Below, piece by piece: positions 1-9,758 of a stretch of DNA of 64,000 bases (the first letter of the stretch is position 1; the number at the start of each line of letters is the position of its first letter). The stretch is from Jannaschia sp. CCS1 (lineage in GTDB: Bacteria > Pseudomonadota > Alphaproteobacteria > Rhodobacterales > Rhodobacteraceae): contig NC_007802.1 of assembly GCF_000013565.1 (NCBI RefSeq), positions 2,232,001 through 2,296,000 on the forward strand, read 5' to 3'. A program made the position numbers and the translations under genes. A model generated the notes under the pieces. The model was not told the origin of the DNA, made no database searches, and saw nothing but the letters and a program-made list of their open reading frames with translations.

Positions 1-858
1 GTGAAAGCGCCGGTGGGTGAGGGATACAAGGCCACCGCCAAGATTATGCGGGATCACAAGCTGACGACGGTCTGCGAAGAAGCCGGGTGTCCCAATGTCG
101 GCGAATGCTGGTCCCAGGGTCATGCGACAATGATGATCATGGGGGAGGTCTGCACCCGCGCCTGCACCTTCTGCAACATCGCCACCGGCAAACCGCCCGA
201 GGCATTGGATGTGTTCGAGCCGGGGCGCGTCGCCGATGCGGTGGCCAAACTCGGCCTCAAGCATGTGGTGATCACGTCCGTGGATCGCGACGATGTGGAA
301 GATGGCGGGGCGGAGCATTTTGCCCAGACCATTCGCGCTGTGCGCAACCGCTCCCCGGAAACGACGATTGAGATCCTGACGCCCGATTTCATCAAATCGA
401 CGCCCGATGCCCTGGAGGTTGTCGTGGCCGCCAAGCCCGATGTCTTTAACCACAATCTGGAAACCGTGCCGGGCCTCTACCCCGAGGTGCGTCCGGGCGC
501 GCGCTATTTCCATTCGCTGCGATTGTTGCAGCGGGTGAAGGACCTGGACCCGACGATTTTCACCAAATCCGGCATCATGGTGGGCCTGGGTGAGGATCGC
601 CAGGCGGTGTTACAGGTCATGGACGATATGCGTGCAGCCGACATCGATTTCATGACGGTGGGACAGTATCTGCAACCAACGCCGAAGCATCACGCCGTAG
701 ATCGGTTCGTGACGCCCGAGGAGTTCGAGGGCTACGAGAAGGCGGCCTGGGGCAAGGGGTTTCTGATGGTCTCGGCCACGCCGCTGACGCGATCCTCCTA
801 TCACGCGGGCGATGACTTCGCGCGCCTTCGGGCCAATCGGCTGGCGAAGCTCGCTTAG
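1..858 (+). CDS. lipA: Lipoyl synthase, 3' part (5' end outside window)
   Basis: Radical-SAM enzyme that inserts two sulfurs into protein-bound octanoyl groups to form lipoyl cofactor in the cytoplasm. The visible 285 residues hold the auxiliary-cluster region ([14 protein letters not shown]) and the radical-SAM motif [11 protein letters not shown], giving CxxxCxxC. The family is usually about 310-325 residues, and the stretch before these motifs normally carries about 30 more residues, so the GTG at base 1 is probably an internal codon and the gene starts upstream of the window. The stop is TAG at 856-858. The next gene is on the other strand, so lipA ends a plus-strand unit. Identity is secure; only the start is unknown. 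Confidence 0.95.
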   Translation: MKAPVGEGYKATAKIMRDHKLTTVCEEAGCPNVGECWSQGHATMMIMGEVCTRACTFCNIATGKPPEALDVFEPGRVADAVAKLGLKHVVITSVDRDDVEDGGAEHFAQTIRAVRNRSPETTIEILTPDFIKSTPDALEVVVAAKPDVFNHNLETVPGLYPEVRPGARYFHSLRLLQRVKDLDPTIFTKSGIMVGLGEDRQAVLQVMDDMRAADIDFMTVGQYLQPTPKHHAVDRFVTPEEFEGYEKAAWGKGFLMVSATPLTRSSYHAGDDFARLRANRLAKLA

Positions 859-931
859 ACATCCCTTTGCCGTTGTGGCTCATGTGCCTCTGCGCGGGAC
901 CGGTTTTTGGCTCTGACCCGGGCCGTGCAGC

Positions 932-2377
932 CTATTTTTGTGCCACACCCATTCTGAAGCCGCCCCAATGGCGGCCCTGGACCATGATGGGGGCGGAGAT
1001 ATCCTTCATCAAAACAAACTGCCCCCCGCCCATGTCGCGCCGATAGGTCTGCATCAGGAATGGCGCGGTGTTTTGTCCTGATTTGAGGCCGACCCGATCA
1101 TCGAAGATGCGCCTGTTGCGGCAATGGGCGGCGTTCCAGACCTCATCTGAACTTTGGGGCGCGGAGAACTTCCTATTGTGGGTGGGCAGGTAGCCGTTTT
1201 TATCGACCGCAGCGCAAAAAACGATGCGCGGATCAAGGGTCAAGACCGGTTCCTGAACCGCCGGCAAAACGCTGTCGGTGAACCGCGTGAAGCGGGCCAT
1301 GACCTGCTGGGGGACCGTGTTCGGGATCGGAGAATAGGTGCTGTCGAAGAGCGCCTGTGTGCTGATTTTACCGCTTGCGATGGCCTTATCAAACAGGTCG
1401 CCAATCATGGTTGCGCGATCCTGGACCAGTTCGATCAGCGCTGCATCAGCGTTATCGGCACCCAGTTCGACCGACACCTGAACCGCGTTCTCAGAGATAT
1501 CAACGATTTCCTCGGCGCGCGTATTCGCGCTGCGCACCCCGGCTGCGGTTGCTTTCAACGCGCGGGTCAGCGTCTCAAATGCGGGCGCGAAGTGCTCCAC
1601 CGCGTCGGCCACGTTTTGCACGGTGTCTGTCAGACCTTCCGCCCCCTGGACCGCTGCACGGACGTCCTCATTGATCTGAACCAGAGCCTTGTCGACATGG
1701 GCGGAGCCCTCCAGCACCTCATTGGCGCTGTCGCTCATGCCGTTTGCATCCTTGCGCAGATCACCGATTGAGACCTGGAGCGTCTGGGTCGACGTGCGGA
1801 CATCGCTGGCGGCATCGGACGTTTGCTTGGAGAGGAGATTGATCGCCTCTGCCACCACCGCGAAACCGCGGCCGGCATCGCCCGCCCGGGCCGCCTCGAT
1901 CCGGGCATTGACCGCCAGAATATTCACCTGCTTGGCGATCTCGGAGATCTTGAGGTTGGCACGATTGACCTCTGCCAGGGTGCTTTCAACCGCTCCCAGC
2001 GCGCCGTCCAGATCGCCCACCCAAGTGGCCACGTCCTTGCTGCATTCAGCCGAGCGTTTCAGGGTCTCAACGGAGCCATCCACCGTTTCCATCGCATTGG
2101 CGTTGGCACGGGTGACCTCACCCAACCCATCCGTCATGACATGCGTTGTCTGCGTGAGCGATTGCGCCTGGTCTGCCAATCCTTCCACAATCGTCAATTG
2201 CGCGCTTGCGTCGGCATCGATCTGTTGCAGGTTACCGGAGAGATTGACGATGCTTTGGCCCGTCTGTTCAGCCAGCGAGTTGAGTTTCTTCAACCCCTCC
2301 CGTGACGCACGACGCCGTTCGACGAAGGGTTTTTCAGCGGACTGCGCAGAGGGATCGCTGGGGGCAGGAACAGCCAT
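932..2377 (-). CDS. Soluble methyl-accepting chemotaxis protein
   Basis: A 481-residue cytoplasmic chemoreceptor. No signal peptide or transmembrane segment is visible. Residues about 30-310 are a long heptad-type coiled coil, with the conserved signalling tip around residues 145-185 ([18 protein letters not shown], followed by [14 protein letters not shown]) that would contact CheA and CheW. The C-terminal third (about 330-481) is a separate globular module containing [13 protein letters not shown], a CRNRRIFDD segment and a closing [11 protein letters not shown] recall such a module at the C-terminus of other alphaproteobacterial receptors, but its ligand is not evident. No other chemotaxis genes lie nearby. 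The transducer call is firm; the signal sensed is unknown. Confidence 0.88.
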   Translation of the reverse strand: MAVPAPSDPSAQSAEKPFVERRRASREGLKKLNSLAEQTGQSIVNLSGNLQQIDADASAQLTIVEGLADQAQSLTQTTHVMTDGLGEVTRANANAMETVDGSVETLKRSAECSKDVATWVGDLDGALGAVESTLAEVNRANLKISEIAKQVNILAVNARIEAARAGDAGRGFAVVAEAINLLSKQTSDAASDVRTSTQTLQVSIGDLRKDANGMSDSANEVLEGSAHVDKALVQINEDVRAAVQGAEGLTDTVQNVADAVEHFAPAFETLTRALKATAAGVRSANTRAEEIVDISENAVQVSVELGADNADAALIELVQDRATMIGDLFDKAIASGKISTQALFDSTYSPIPNTVPQQVMARFTRFTDSVLPAVQEPVLTLDPRIVFCAAVDKNGYLPTHNRKFSAPQSSDEVWNAAHCRNRRIFDDRVGLKSGQNTAPFLMQTYRRDMGGGQFVLMKDISAPIMVQGRHWGGFRMGVAQK

Positions 2378-2461
2378 GGGGGTGCCTTTGATGATTGCGC
2401 GGCTGTCCTAGCACCCAGGGTCTTACCGTGCGGTTAAGCACGCGGAAAGATCACCGCGCGC

Positions 2462-3361
2462 CTAGGGGCGACCAGACATCGGCGGCAACGCCAGTAAATA
2501 GCTGGCAATGGCTAGGCGGTCAGCCTCTGTCAGGTGCGAGAGGTTCTGGATGACCGAGCGCATATGTCCTCCGGCGGTGTCAAATTCGGGTGTGAACCCG
2601 TCGTTGAGATACGCGGCGATTTCCTGTCGCGCCCAACCCAGCTGATCCGGTGTCAGGGCCGGGATCGTGCCGCGCCCGGATGGATTGGGGGCGCCGTGCA
2701 TCCAGCGGCTGCGATCCAAGGCCCCCAAGGCGTTGCGCGGCGTGTGGCATTCGGCGCAATGGCCCAGGGCCTCCGCCAGATAACGGCCCTGGGGCGCGTC
2801 ATCGGACAGGGGGAAGGTCACCGCAAAATCATCGTGCAGGAACATCTGGTTCCAGAGGCCGACCGTGCGGCGGATGTTGAAGGGAAAGCCCACATCATGG
2901 GGCAGGGATGGTGTATCGGAGGCGGGCAGCGTTTGCATGAAAGCAAAGAGATCCGCGAGGTCCTGGCGATCTGCCAATCTGTAAGCGGTGTAGGGGAAGG
3001 CCGGGTAGTACTGCTGGCCGTCGGGGCTGACGCCGTTTTGTAGCGCGGTCAGAAACTGCGCCAGGGTCCAGTCGCCGATGCCATGGGTCGGATCGGAGGA
3101 TATGTTGGGCGCGCGGAAGGTGCCGAAATCGCTGGGAAAGGCCTGACCTCCGGCCAGGACCAGCCGCTCCTCCGCTTGCGCGTCCTCGCGGCTGTGACAT
3201 GAGGCGCAGCCAGCCGCCCAGAAGACGGCCTCACCGGCCTGCGCATCGCCGGACAGCCCCACAATGTCGGCCTCGGAGATATGGTCGGGACGGCTGAGAA
3301 ACCACGCCGCCCCAAGCCCAACGACCCCAAGGAACACAATCCAACGGATCACGGGTGGCAT
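2462..3361 (-). CDS. Membrane-anchored dihaem cytochrome c
   Basis: A 299-residue protein with an uncleaved N-terminal anchor (about residues 5-22) and two class I cytochrome c domains facing the periplasm. Haem sites are CASCH at 52-56 and CAECH at 202-206, each followed by a domain of about 130 residues. The layout resembles cytochrome subunits of periplasmic dehydrogenases (for example of gluconate or alcohol dehydrogenases), but no dehydrogenase partner is nearby, so its electron donor is unknown. It lies 36 bases downstream of the cytochrome c' gene on the same strand, and the two are probably co-transcribed. Confidence 0.85.
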   Translation of the reverse strand: MPPVIRWIVFLGVVGLGAAWFLSRPDHISEADIVGLSGDAQAGEAVFWAAGCASCHSREDAQAEERLVLAGGQAFPSDFGTFRAPNISSDPTHGIGDWTLAQFLTALQNGVSPDGQQYYPAFPYTAYRLADRQDLADLFAFMQTLPASDTPSLPHDVGFPFNIRRTVGLWNQMFLHDDFAVTFPLSDDAPQGRYLAEALGHCAECHTPRNALGALDRSRWMHGAPNPSGRGTIPALTPDQLGWARQEIAAYLNDGFTPEFDTAGGHMRSVIQNLSHLTEADRLAIASYLLALPPMSGRP

Positions 3362-3397
3362 GGATTATCCTCTTCACTCTGGATCCCGTTTGGGGCC

Positions 3398-3868
3398 TTA
3401 CCGCTCTTCCTGAAACGCCTCGTGGCAATCGCCGCAGACCGCACCAACGGGGCCCACTGCGCCGCGCATCGCATCCAGACCCTGACCCGCAGAGGCCGCG
3501 AGCGCCTCAGCCGCGGGGGTATACCGTCCGGCGATCTCAAAAAGCGTCGCCTGATCTTCCCACAGGACGGGCAGGGCGCGGCTGCCTTCATAGCTTTCAC
3601 TGTCCGTGCCCGGGGGCCAATAGAACCTCTGGTTCACGGTGCCCATCGCCACAAGGTTGTCGGCGGCGGCCTGTGCGACCTCGGCATCATAATCCGTGTT
3701 GCCCCGCGCCATATTCCCCAGAATGCCAAGGTTGAGCGCCATGATCTGCATGTGACCTTGCCGCGCGTCGACAGCAGGGTTGCGATCCTGCGCCTGGGCC
3801 CCGGCGGTGAGGGCGAGGGCTGTGAGGGCCACGGCCCCGGTGGTGAGAGAGGTTTTCAGGATGGACAT
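3398..3868 (-). CDS. Cytochrome c' (class II), periplasmic
   Basis: A 156-residue precursor with a cleavable signal peptide (about residues 1-26, ending in AGAQA). The mature part is the size of a four-helix-bundle cytochrome c', with a single C-terminal haem motif CGDCH (145-149), the position typical of class II cytochromes. These proteins bind NO or CO or carry electrons in the periplasm. It is the first of two cytochrome genes on the minus strand, followed by the dihaem cytochrome. Family assignment is confident; a role in NO tolerance is only an inference from the family. Confidence 0.87.
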   Translation of the reverse strand: MSILKTSLTTGAVALTALALTAGAQAQDRNPAVDARQGHMQIMALNLGILGNMARGNTDYDAEVAQAAADNLVAMGTVNQRFYWPPGTDSESYEGSRALPVLWEDQATLFEIAGRYTPAAEALAASAGQGLDAMRGAVGPVGAVCGDCHEAFQEER

Positions 3869-3993
3869 GCTGGCGGCTCCTTCAGGCGACTGGCGTGTCC
3901 TTCCACGTTAGCGGGCGGCGACACCGTGTCAAATGAAGCTTCGGTGCGCCGATGCGTGGGCGGGTCTGCGCGAATGCGGGGCGCGCGACCGCC

Positions 3994-4533
3994 TCAGGCT
4001 GGCATCGTCACCTTGCCAATGAACGGCAGGTTCCGGTTCCGCTGTGCGTAGTCGATGCCATAACCCACGACGAATTCGTCGGGAATCTCGAATCCGACCC
4101 AATCGGCCTCGATCTCCACCTCGCGGCGGATCTTCTTGTTGAGAAGAGCAATTGTTTTCAGCCGGTTGGGCTTGCGTTGATTGAGCAGGGCCACGACATG
4201 GGTCAGCGTGTGGCCGGTATCGACGATGTCCTCCACGACCAGCACGTCACGTCCCTGTATCTCGCCCCGCAAATCCTTGAGAATGCGCACCTCGCGGGAG
4301 CTTTCCATCTCATTGCCATAGCTGGAGGCTTCCAAAAAATCGACCTCCACCGGCAGGTCCAGCTCCCGCACCAGATCGGCGATGAACACGAACGACCCGC
4401 GCAACAGCCCCACCACGACCAGTTTGGAGGTGTCGGCATAGTCGACCTCGATCTCTCGGCACAGCTCTTCAATGCGCGCGGCGATGGATTTGGCCGAGAT
4501 CATCTGCTCGACCGTGTAGCCTTGCTGCGCCAT
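3994..4533 (-). CDS. hpt: Hypoxanthine phosphoribosyltransferase
   Basis: Purine-salvage enzyme converting hypoxanthine (and usually guanine) plus PRPP to IMP/GMP in the cytoplasm. The 179 residues match the family length. The PRPP-binding loop is visible as [12 protein letters not shown], and the purine-binding C-terminal region contains [18 protein letters not shown]. The start ATG (base 4533 reading leftward) is divergent from the START-domain gene with an 85-base gap. It is transcribed toward an 85-base gap from the cytochrome c' gene and may be monocistronic. Confidence 0.95.
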   Translation of the reverse strand: MAQQGYTVEQMISAKSIAARIEELCREIEVDYADTSKLVVVGLLRGSFVFIADLVRELDLPVEVDFLEASSYGNEMESSREVRILKDLRGEIQGRDVLVVEDIVDTGHTLTHVVALLNQRKPNRLKTIALLNKKIRREVEIEADWVGFEIPDEFVVGYGIDYAQRNRNLPFIGKVTMPA

Positions 4534-4618
4534 TTCGCCCCCAAATCCGCGTGGTGCCTTGAATTTCCGCGTTTCTTTTATGACATGAGGCGCAAACGTA
4601 AAAGGCGAAAGGGCCCCC

Positions 4619-5068
4619 GTGCCAAACCATTCCGAGACCAGGCAGCTGCCCTACACGGCCAAACAGATGTACGATCTTGTGGCGGACGTGGCGAAATACC
4701 CTGACTTCATTCCCTGGACCATCGCCACGCGCGTGAAATCGGTGGAGCCGGTGGACGACCACGCGGTGATGCATGCGGACATGGTCGTGGGGTTTCGGAT
4801 GTTCCGGGAGAAGTTTCTGTCTCGCGTGGCGCTGTGGGAGGCGGAGGGAAAAATCGACACGGAATATGTGGACGGCCCCTTCAAGTACCTGATTTCAAAT
4901 TGGGAATTTACCGACACTGAGACGGGGTGCGACGTCCATTTCAAGGTGGATTTTGAATTCAAGAACCGCCTGTTGCAGGGGGCGGCGGGTCTGTTCTTCA
5001 TGGACGCCATGCAGCGGATTGTGCGGGCGTTTGAGAAACGTGCCGACGCGCTCTATGGGTCGGTCTAG
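4619..5068 (+). CDS. RatA/COQ10-family START-domain protein
   Basis: A 149-residue single-domain protein of the polyketide-cyclase/START fold. It opens with the family signature for ubiquinone-binding COQ10-like proteins ([21 protein letters not shown] and PW shortly after) and ends with a long amphipathic helix (residues about 125-147). Members bind lipids or quinones and assist respiratory quinone use; E. coli RatA has also been called a toxin acting on ribosome assembly. The quinone-related role is more likely in alphaproteobacteria. The start is GTG at 4619. A hairpin at 5120-5144 probably ends the transcript. Confidence 0.85.
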   Translation: MPNHSETRQLPYTAKQMYDLVADVAKYPDFIPWTIATRVKSVEPVDDHAVMHADMVVGFRMFREKFLSRVALWEAEGKIDTEYVDGPFKYLISNWEFTDTETGCDVHFKVDFEFKNRLLQGAAGLFFMDAMQRIVRAFEKRADALYGSV

Positions 5069-5119
5069 GGGCCGTTTCCATTGCCACGCAAGATCACATA
5101 GCCCGTGGCACACGCAAGA

Positions 5120-5144
5120 CGCCCGAGCCATGGCCCGGGCGTTT
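5120..5144 (+). terminator. Putative intrinsic terminator after the START-domain gene
   Basis: Arms CGCCCG (5120-5125) and CGGGCG (5136-5141) form a strong stem that extends inward through GCC/GGC with one mismatch and is followed by TTT. It lies between the START-domain gene and the convergent amtB, so it could serve either strand. The T-tract is short. Confidence 0.5.
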
Positions 5145-5170
5145 GTGCAAGGTCTTAACGGACTTAACGT

Positions 5171-6355
5171 CTACGAGCTCATGTCATAGGCCCGCTCGCC
5201 GTGAACGGTGATATTCAGTCCCGTCACCTCGGCCTCTTCATCGACCCGAAGAGGTGTGATCAGACCCACGACCTTGGCAATGATGACCGTCAAAACAACC
5301 GTATAGACGCCCACGATCAGCAGACCGCCGAATTGTGCGACTGCGCTGACGTCGGTTCCGAATACAATAATCATGATCGTCCCGAAAATGCCGCCGACGC
5401 CGTGGACGGCAAACACGTCCAGCGTGTCGTCGATCCGTGCTTTGTTGCGGATCAGGTTCACCGCTTCCTGGCACAGGATGCCCGCGACTGAGCCGATGAT
5501 TAGCGCAGCCACGGGTCCGACAAAGCCGGAGGCCGGTGTGATCGAGGCGAGCCCCGCAATCGTGCCCGTCACGATGCCCACGAGAGACACCTTGCCGTAT
5601 TTGACCTTCTCCCAAAGTCCCCAGGTCAGCGTTGCCGCCGCGGCCGAGATATGGGTGACGGTCAGCGCCATCGCGGCCCCGCCATCCGCGGCCAGCTGGC
5701 TGCCGCCATTGAAGCCGAACCAACCGACCCACAGCATCGCCGCGCCGATCATCACCATGCCGGGATTGTGGGGCGGCGTGGTGTTGTTCTTGCGTGCGCC
5801 CAACATCACCGCAAGAACCAGTGCAGCCAGACCTGCCGTCTCATGGACCACGATGCCGCCCGCGAAGTCGCGCACGCCAATTTCACCCAAAAGGCCGCCA
5901 TCCGACAACATGCCTCCGCCCCAGATCCAATGCACGACGGGTGCGTAGACAATCAGCATCCAAAGCGCGGAAAACAACAGAACGAAGCCGAAGCCGATCC
6001 GTTCAACATATGCGCCCACGATCAGCGCGGGCGTGATGATCGCGAAGGTCATCTGGAAGGCGAAAAACAACACCTCGGGCAGGGTGCCCGATAGCGTTTC
6101 GGCGGTTACACCGATCAGAAATGCGCGCTCCAGCCCGCCCCAATAGCCGCTGTCACCCGGCCCAAACGCGATGGAATACCCGACCGCGAGCCACAGGAGG
6201 CTCATCAATGCGGCAATCGCATAGACGTGCATGAAGACGCTCAACACGTTTCGTGCGCGCACCAGGCCGCCGTAAAATAACGCCAGTCCTGGCAATGACA
6301 TAAAGAGGACCAGCGCCGTGGCGACGATGATCCATGCGGTGTCCGCTCCGTTCAT
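5171..6355 (-). CDS. amtB: Ammonium transporter
   Basis: Inner-membrane ammonium channel of the Amt/Rh family, 394 residues with about 11 hydrophobic segments. Both pore histidine motifs are visible, VVHETAG and VFAVHGVGG, as are the phenylalanine-gate region (FFAFQMTFAIITPALI) and WFGFNGG. The C-terminal cytoplasmic tail TPLRVDEEAEVTGLN contains the conserved signalling segment that contacts a GlnK/PII protein. No glnK lies beside it, unlike many amtB loci. Ntr control is expected from the family and from the ntr block 3 kb away, but I cannot identify an operator in the 140 bases upstream. Confidence 0.95.
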   Translation of the reverse strand: MNGADTAWIIVATALVLFMSLPGLALFYGGLVRARNVLSVFMHVYAIAALMSLLWLAVGYSIAFGPGDSGYWGGLERAFLIGVTAETLSGTLPEVLFFAFQMTFAIITPALIVGAYVERIGFGFVLLFSALWMLIVYAPVVHWIWGGGMLSDGGLLGEIGVRDFAGGIVVHETAGLAALVLAVMLGARKNNTTPPHNPGMVMIGAAMLWVGWFGFNGGSQLAADGGAAMALTVTHISAAAATLTWGLWEKVKYGKVSLVGIVTGTIAGLASITPASGFVGPVAALIIGSVAGILCQEAVNLIRNKARIDDTLDVFAVHGVGGIFGTIMIIVFGTDVSAVAQFGGLLIVGVYTVVLTVIIAKVVGLITPLRVDEEAEVTGLNITVHGERAYDMSS

Positions 6356-6498
6356 TTGGATGTCCCTCTCCCTTGATTGGGGCTGACAAAGCGGGTTGGG
6401 ACCGTGGAAAAAAGAGGCGGCAGGTGAATTGCATGGTCAAAATGTGGGCGATTTGCAAAGCGCCTATTATTCGGGCGCGTTTGGGTGGCATCTGCCCG

Positions 6499-6963
6499 CT
6501 ACTTAAGCGCGGCCTGCGCGACCAGGGTGAGCGCATGGGCAACGGTTCGTGCGCGGATCTCTGCCCGTCCCAGGGGGCCGAAGTCGAGTGTTTGCATGTG
6601 GCATTGACCGTCGGTGGCCAGGCCGAAACACACGCGACCTTCCGGCTTATGCTCGGATCCGCCCGGTCCGGCGATGCCCGTGACCGAGACGGCCACCTGC
6701 GCGTCAGAGCGGGTCAGCGCACCGACCGCCATGGCACGCGCGACCTCTTCGCTGACCGCGCCGTGAGCCTCGATCACCGCCATATCCACGCCCAACATCT
6801 GACCCTTGGCGCTGTTGGAATAGGTGACGAAGCCCCGATCAAACACGGCGGACGAGCCCGCCACATCGGTGATTGCGCCTGCGATCAACCCACCGGTGCA
6901 GCTTTCGGCTGTGGCGAGCATCCAGCCGCGATCCTTCAATAGGTTAACGGTGTTAACACTCAC
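6499..6963 (-). CDS. CinA-family nicotinamide-nucleotide amidohydrolase (PncC type)
   Basis: A 154-residue protein made only of the CinA C-terminal domain. The signature ATAESCTGGLIAGAITDVAG lies near the N-terminus and SVTGIAGPGGSEHKPEGRV further on. The domain deamidates NMN to nicotinate mononucleotide, recycling pyridine nucleotides. The N-terminal MocF-like domain of full CinA is absent, which is common for stand-alone PncC proteins. Its start overlaps the pgpA stop by 4 bases (ATGA type), so it is the last gene of an ispDF-pgpA-pncC unit. Confidence 0.9.
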   Translation of the reverse strand: MSVNTVNLLKDRGWMLATAESCTGGLIAGAITDVAGSSAVFDRGFVTYSNSAKGQMLGVDMAVIEAHGAVSEEVARAMAVGALTRSDAQVAVSVTGIAGPGGSEHKPEGRVCFGLATDGQCHMQTLDFGPLGRAEIRARTVAHALTLVAQAALK

Positions 6964-7445
6964 ATTAGCACCGCGTGCGCGAAGACGGCGAACAGGGCCA
7001 CGACCATGGCCGCAAGCCAGCCCGCAATCAGGTCATCGGCCATGATCCCGAACGCGCCGTGCTGCCGGTCGGCCCATCCGACGGGGCCGGGTTTTAGAAT
7101 GTCAAAGGCGCGGAAGGCCAGGAACGCCACGATCAGCCCGGGATAGAGCGCGGTGATCGGCGCGCCGGTCATCCAGGCCCCGAAAGACACGGGCCAAAGC
7201 GCGACCCATTGGCCTGCGACCTCGTCAATGACAATCTCGGACGGGTCCTGGTCGCTATCGCCGACCTCTGCCCTGACGGCCCAGAACCCCAGCGCGCTGA
7301 CGGCTATGGTCGCGACAAACAGCAGCCAGAAGCTGCCCGCCATGTGGATCAGCGCGCCCGCCACCAGGCCCGCGGCACTTCCCCAGGTTCCGGGGGCCGG
7401 ACGCAACAGGCCCACGCCACCGACCGTTGTGATCCAACGGGTCAT
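6960..7445 (-). CDS. pgpA: Phosphatidylglycerophosphatase A
   Basis: Membrane enzyme removing the phosphate from phosphatidylglycerophosphate to make phosphatidylglycerol. The 161 residues match the family. Visible motifs are [18 protein letters not shown] near the N-terminus, [14 protein letters not shown] in the middle and [14 protein letters not shown] near the C-terminus, carrying the conserved acidic residues of the site. Several hydrophobic segments are present. It overlaps ispDF upstream and the CinA-family gene downstream by 4 bases each, which implies translational coupling. Confidence 0.95.
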
Positions 7446-8590
7446 CGGGCCACCAGCGTGATCGTGGCCAGCGCCGCGATCCCTTCCTCCCGGCCGGTGA
7501 ACCCAAGCCGCTCGGACGTTGTGGCCTTGACGGAGACGCGGGCCACGTCAATCCGCAGAAGGTCGGCCACGCGGGCGCGCATGGCGCTCGCGACGGGCCC
7601 GATCTTGGGCTGCTCACAGATCAATGTCAGATCCGCATTGGTGATGCTGAAGCCCCGGTTCGCCGCAAGCTCCACCGCGTGGGTCAGGAAAATATGGCTC
7701 TCTGCGTCCTTCCATTGGGGGTCACTTGGCGGGAAATGGGTGCCGATATCGCCCTCGGCCAACGCGCCATAGATCGCATCGGTCAACGTATGCAGCCCGA
7801 CATCCGCGTCGGAATGCCCCTGCAAGCCGCGGGTGTGCGGAACCGAGATACCGCACAACCAGACCTGATCACCCGGCCCGAAGCGGTGCACGTCAAATCC
7901 ATTGCCGACCCTGATATCCATGTCGCCTCCCGTCAGCAGCGCCTCGGCGCGTGCGAAATCCTCTGGACCGGTGATCTTCAGGTTGGCCTCGTCACCCGGC
8001 ACGATGGCCACGTCTATCCCCGCCAGGCGCGCAACCTCCACGTCATCGGCGGCTGTGCCATCATGTGCCGCATGTGCTGCACGAATGGCGGACACGTCAA
8101 AGCCTTGCGGCGTCTGCGCGCGCCACAATCCGTCGCGGTTCTGGGTGCCGGACACATGGGTGTCCCCCCGCCACAACGCATCGGTGACGGGCAGGGCGGG
8201 TGCGGCGGCCCCCCCGGCGCGTGTGGCGTCCAACACCGATTGGATGACCGCCAAACTCACGCAAGGCCGCGCCACGTCGTGGATCAGCACGTGGCCCGCA
8301 TCGCAACACACCGCCAGCCCTGCTTTGACCGATGCCGCGCGGCTATCGCCCCCATGCACAACCCGCAATGTCGTCGGCAGGTCGAGGCCGTTCAGCCGCC
8401 ATTCATCGTCTGGATGGATCACAAGGACCACATCAAAGCCCGCGTGATGCGCCGCGAAACGGTTCACCGACCATTCCACGATACTGCGGCCTGCAATGCG
8501 CCGCCATTGCTTGGGTTCGCCCCCTCCAGCGCGGATACCGCGTCCGGCAGCGACGATAATAGCGGTGGCACGTTGCGCAGGTTTTTCCAT
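7442..8590 (-). CDS. ispDF: Bifunctional IspD/IspF of the MEP isoprenoid pathway
   Basis: Fusion enzyme catalysing step 3 (MEP cytidylyltransferase) and step 5 (2-C-methyl-D-erythritol 2,4-cyclodiphosphate synthase) of isoprenoid precursor synthesis. Residues 1 to about 222 are IspD, with the CTP-binding loop [16 protein letters not shown] at 14-29. Residues 224-382 are IspF, opening with the metal-binding GNGFDVHRF and continuing with [15 protein letters not shown]. The frame is open far upstream, but homology begins at [16 protein letters not shown], so ATG at 8590 is chosen (382 residues). The fused form is common in alphaproteobacteria. It is the first gene of the unit with pgpA. Confidence 0.95.
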
Positions 8591-8648
8591 GATGGTTTTG
8601 ATAATCGGTCCCCCTCGGGACAACAACGCGATATAGTTCTGGCGCAAT

Positions 8649-8696
8649 GCATAAGCGCTATGCTTAATTATTGTGCAGTAGACCAAATCTGCGCAA
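8649..8696. promoter_or_regulatory. Dyad-rich intergenic region between ispDF and dusB-ntrBC
   Basis: Two inverted repeats lie in this divergent promoter region: GCATA(AGCGC)TATGC at 8649-8663, and TTGTGCAG (8671-8678) with CTGCGCAA (8689-8696), which matches 7 of 8 pairs across a 10-base spacer. The second has the size of a dimeric regulator site. NtrC autoregulation would fit the neighbouring genes, but the site is not a clear match to the enteric NtrC consensus. Confidence 0.35.
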
Positions 8697-8771
8697 AATA
8701 TCCGCAACCGCCCTTTGTCTTCCCCGATGTCCCGCAGTATCCACCAAGAGACCGCCCAAGGATTAAGCGTT

Positions 8772-9758
8772 TTGCCCGTAACCCTCGCCGACATCGCACT
8801 AGACCCCCCTGTCCTGCTCGCACCGATGGCGGGGATCACGGATCTGCCGTTTCGCAGGCTGGTGGCCAGCTTTGGCGCCGGGCTTGTGGTGAGCGAGATG
8901 GTGGCGTCGCAGGAAATGGTGGAAGCGAAGGCCTCCGTCCGGGCGCGGGCCGAGCTTGGGTTCGGTGAGAACGCCACCGCCGTGCAACTGGCAGGCCGTG
9001 AGGCCCATTGGATGGCGGAGGCCGCCCGGATCGCCGAGGGGCAGGGCGCGCGGATCATCGATATCAACATGGGTTGCCCGGCCAAGAAGGTCGTTGGCGG
9101 GCTGTCAGGCTCTGCGCTGATGCGCGACCTCGACCATGCCTTACGCCTGATTGACGCCGTGGTGGGCGCCGTGAATGTGCCCGTCACGCTAAAGACGCGG
9201 CTGGGGTGGGATGATAAGACGCTGAATGCGCCTGCTCTCGCCCAGAGGGCAGAAACCGCTGGTATCCGGATGATTACCATCCATGGCCGCACCCGGTGCC
9301 AGTTCTACAAGGGCACCGCAAAGTGGGGCGCGATCCGTGCCGTGAAAGACGCCGTGTCGATCCCCGTCATCGCCAATGGCGACATCACCGATGCGCCTGC
9401 CGCCGCGCAAGCCCTGCGCTGTTCCGGGGCCGATGGCGTCATGGTGGGACGTGGCATTCAGGGGCAGCCCTGGCTGGTGGCGGAGATCGGCGCGGCTTTG
9501 TTCGGCACACCGACGCCCGTCGCGCCCCAAGGCGATGCACTGGTCGCGATGGTCGCGGCGCATTACGAAGACATGCTGGCGTTTTATGGCCGTGACTTGG
9601 GCGGCAAAGTCGCGCGCAAGCATTTGGGATGGTACATGGACGGCGCGGGAACCCCGCCCGCATTGCGCAAAGAGGTATTGACCACCAAAGATCCCGGTGC
9701 CGTGTTGAAGGCCCTGCCGCTGGCCCTCGCACAAACGTCCCAAAGGGCCGCCGCATGA
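8772..9758 (+). CDS. dusB: tRNA-dihydrouridine synthase B (NifR3)
   Basis: Flavoprotein that reduces uridine to dihydrouridine in tRNA. The FMN-barrel signature [14 protein letters not shown] is near the N-terminus, followed by [20 protein letters not shown] with the catalytic cysteine, and later ANGDITD and [10 protein letters not shown]. The frame opens at TTG 8715, with an ATG at 8727. I prefer TTG at 8772 because AAGGA sits 9 bases before it (8758-8762) and the protein then begins like the family ([14 protein letters not shown], 328 residues). The stop overlaps ntrB by 4 bases. The nifR3-ntrB-ntrC order is that described in Rhodobacter capsulatus. Confidence 0.93.
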
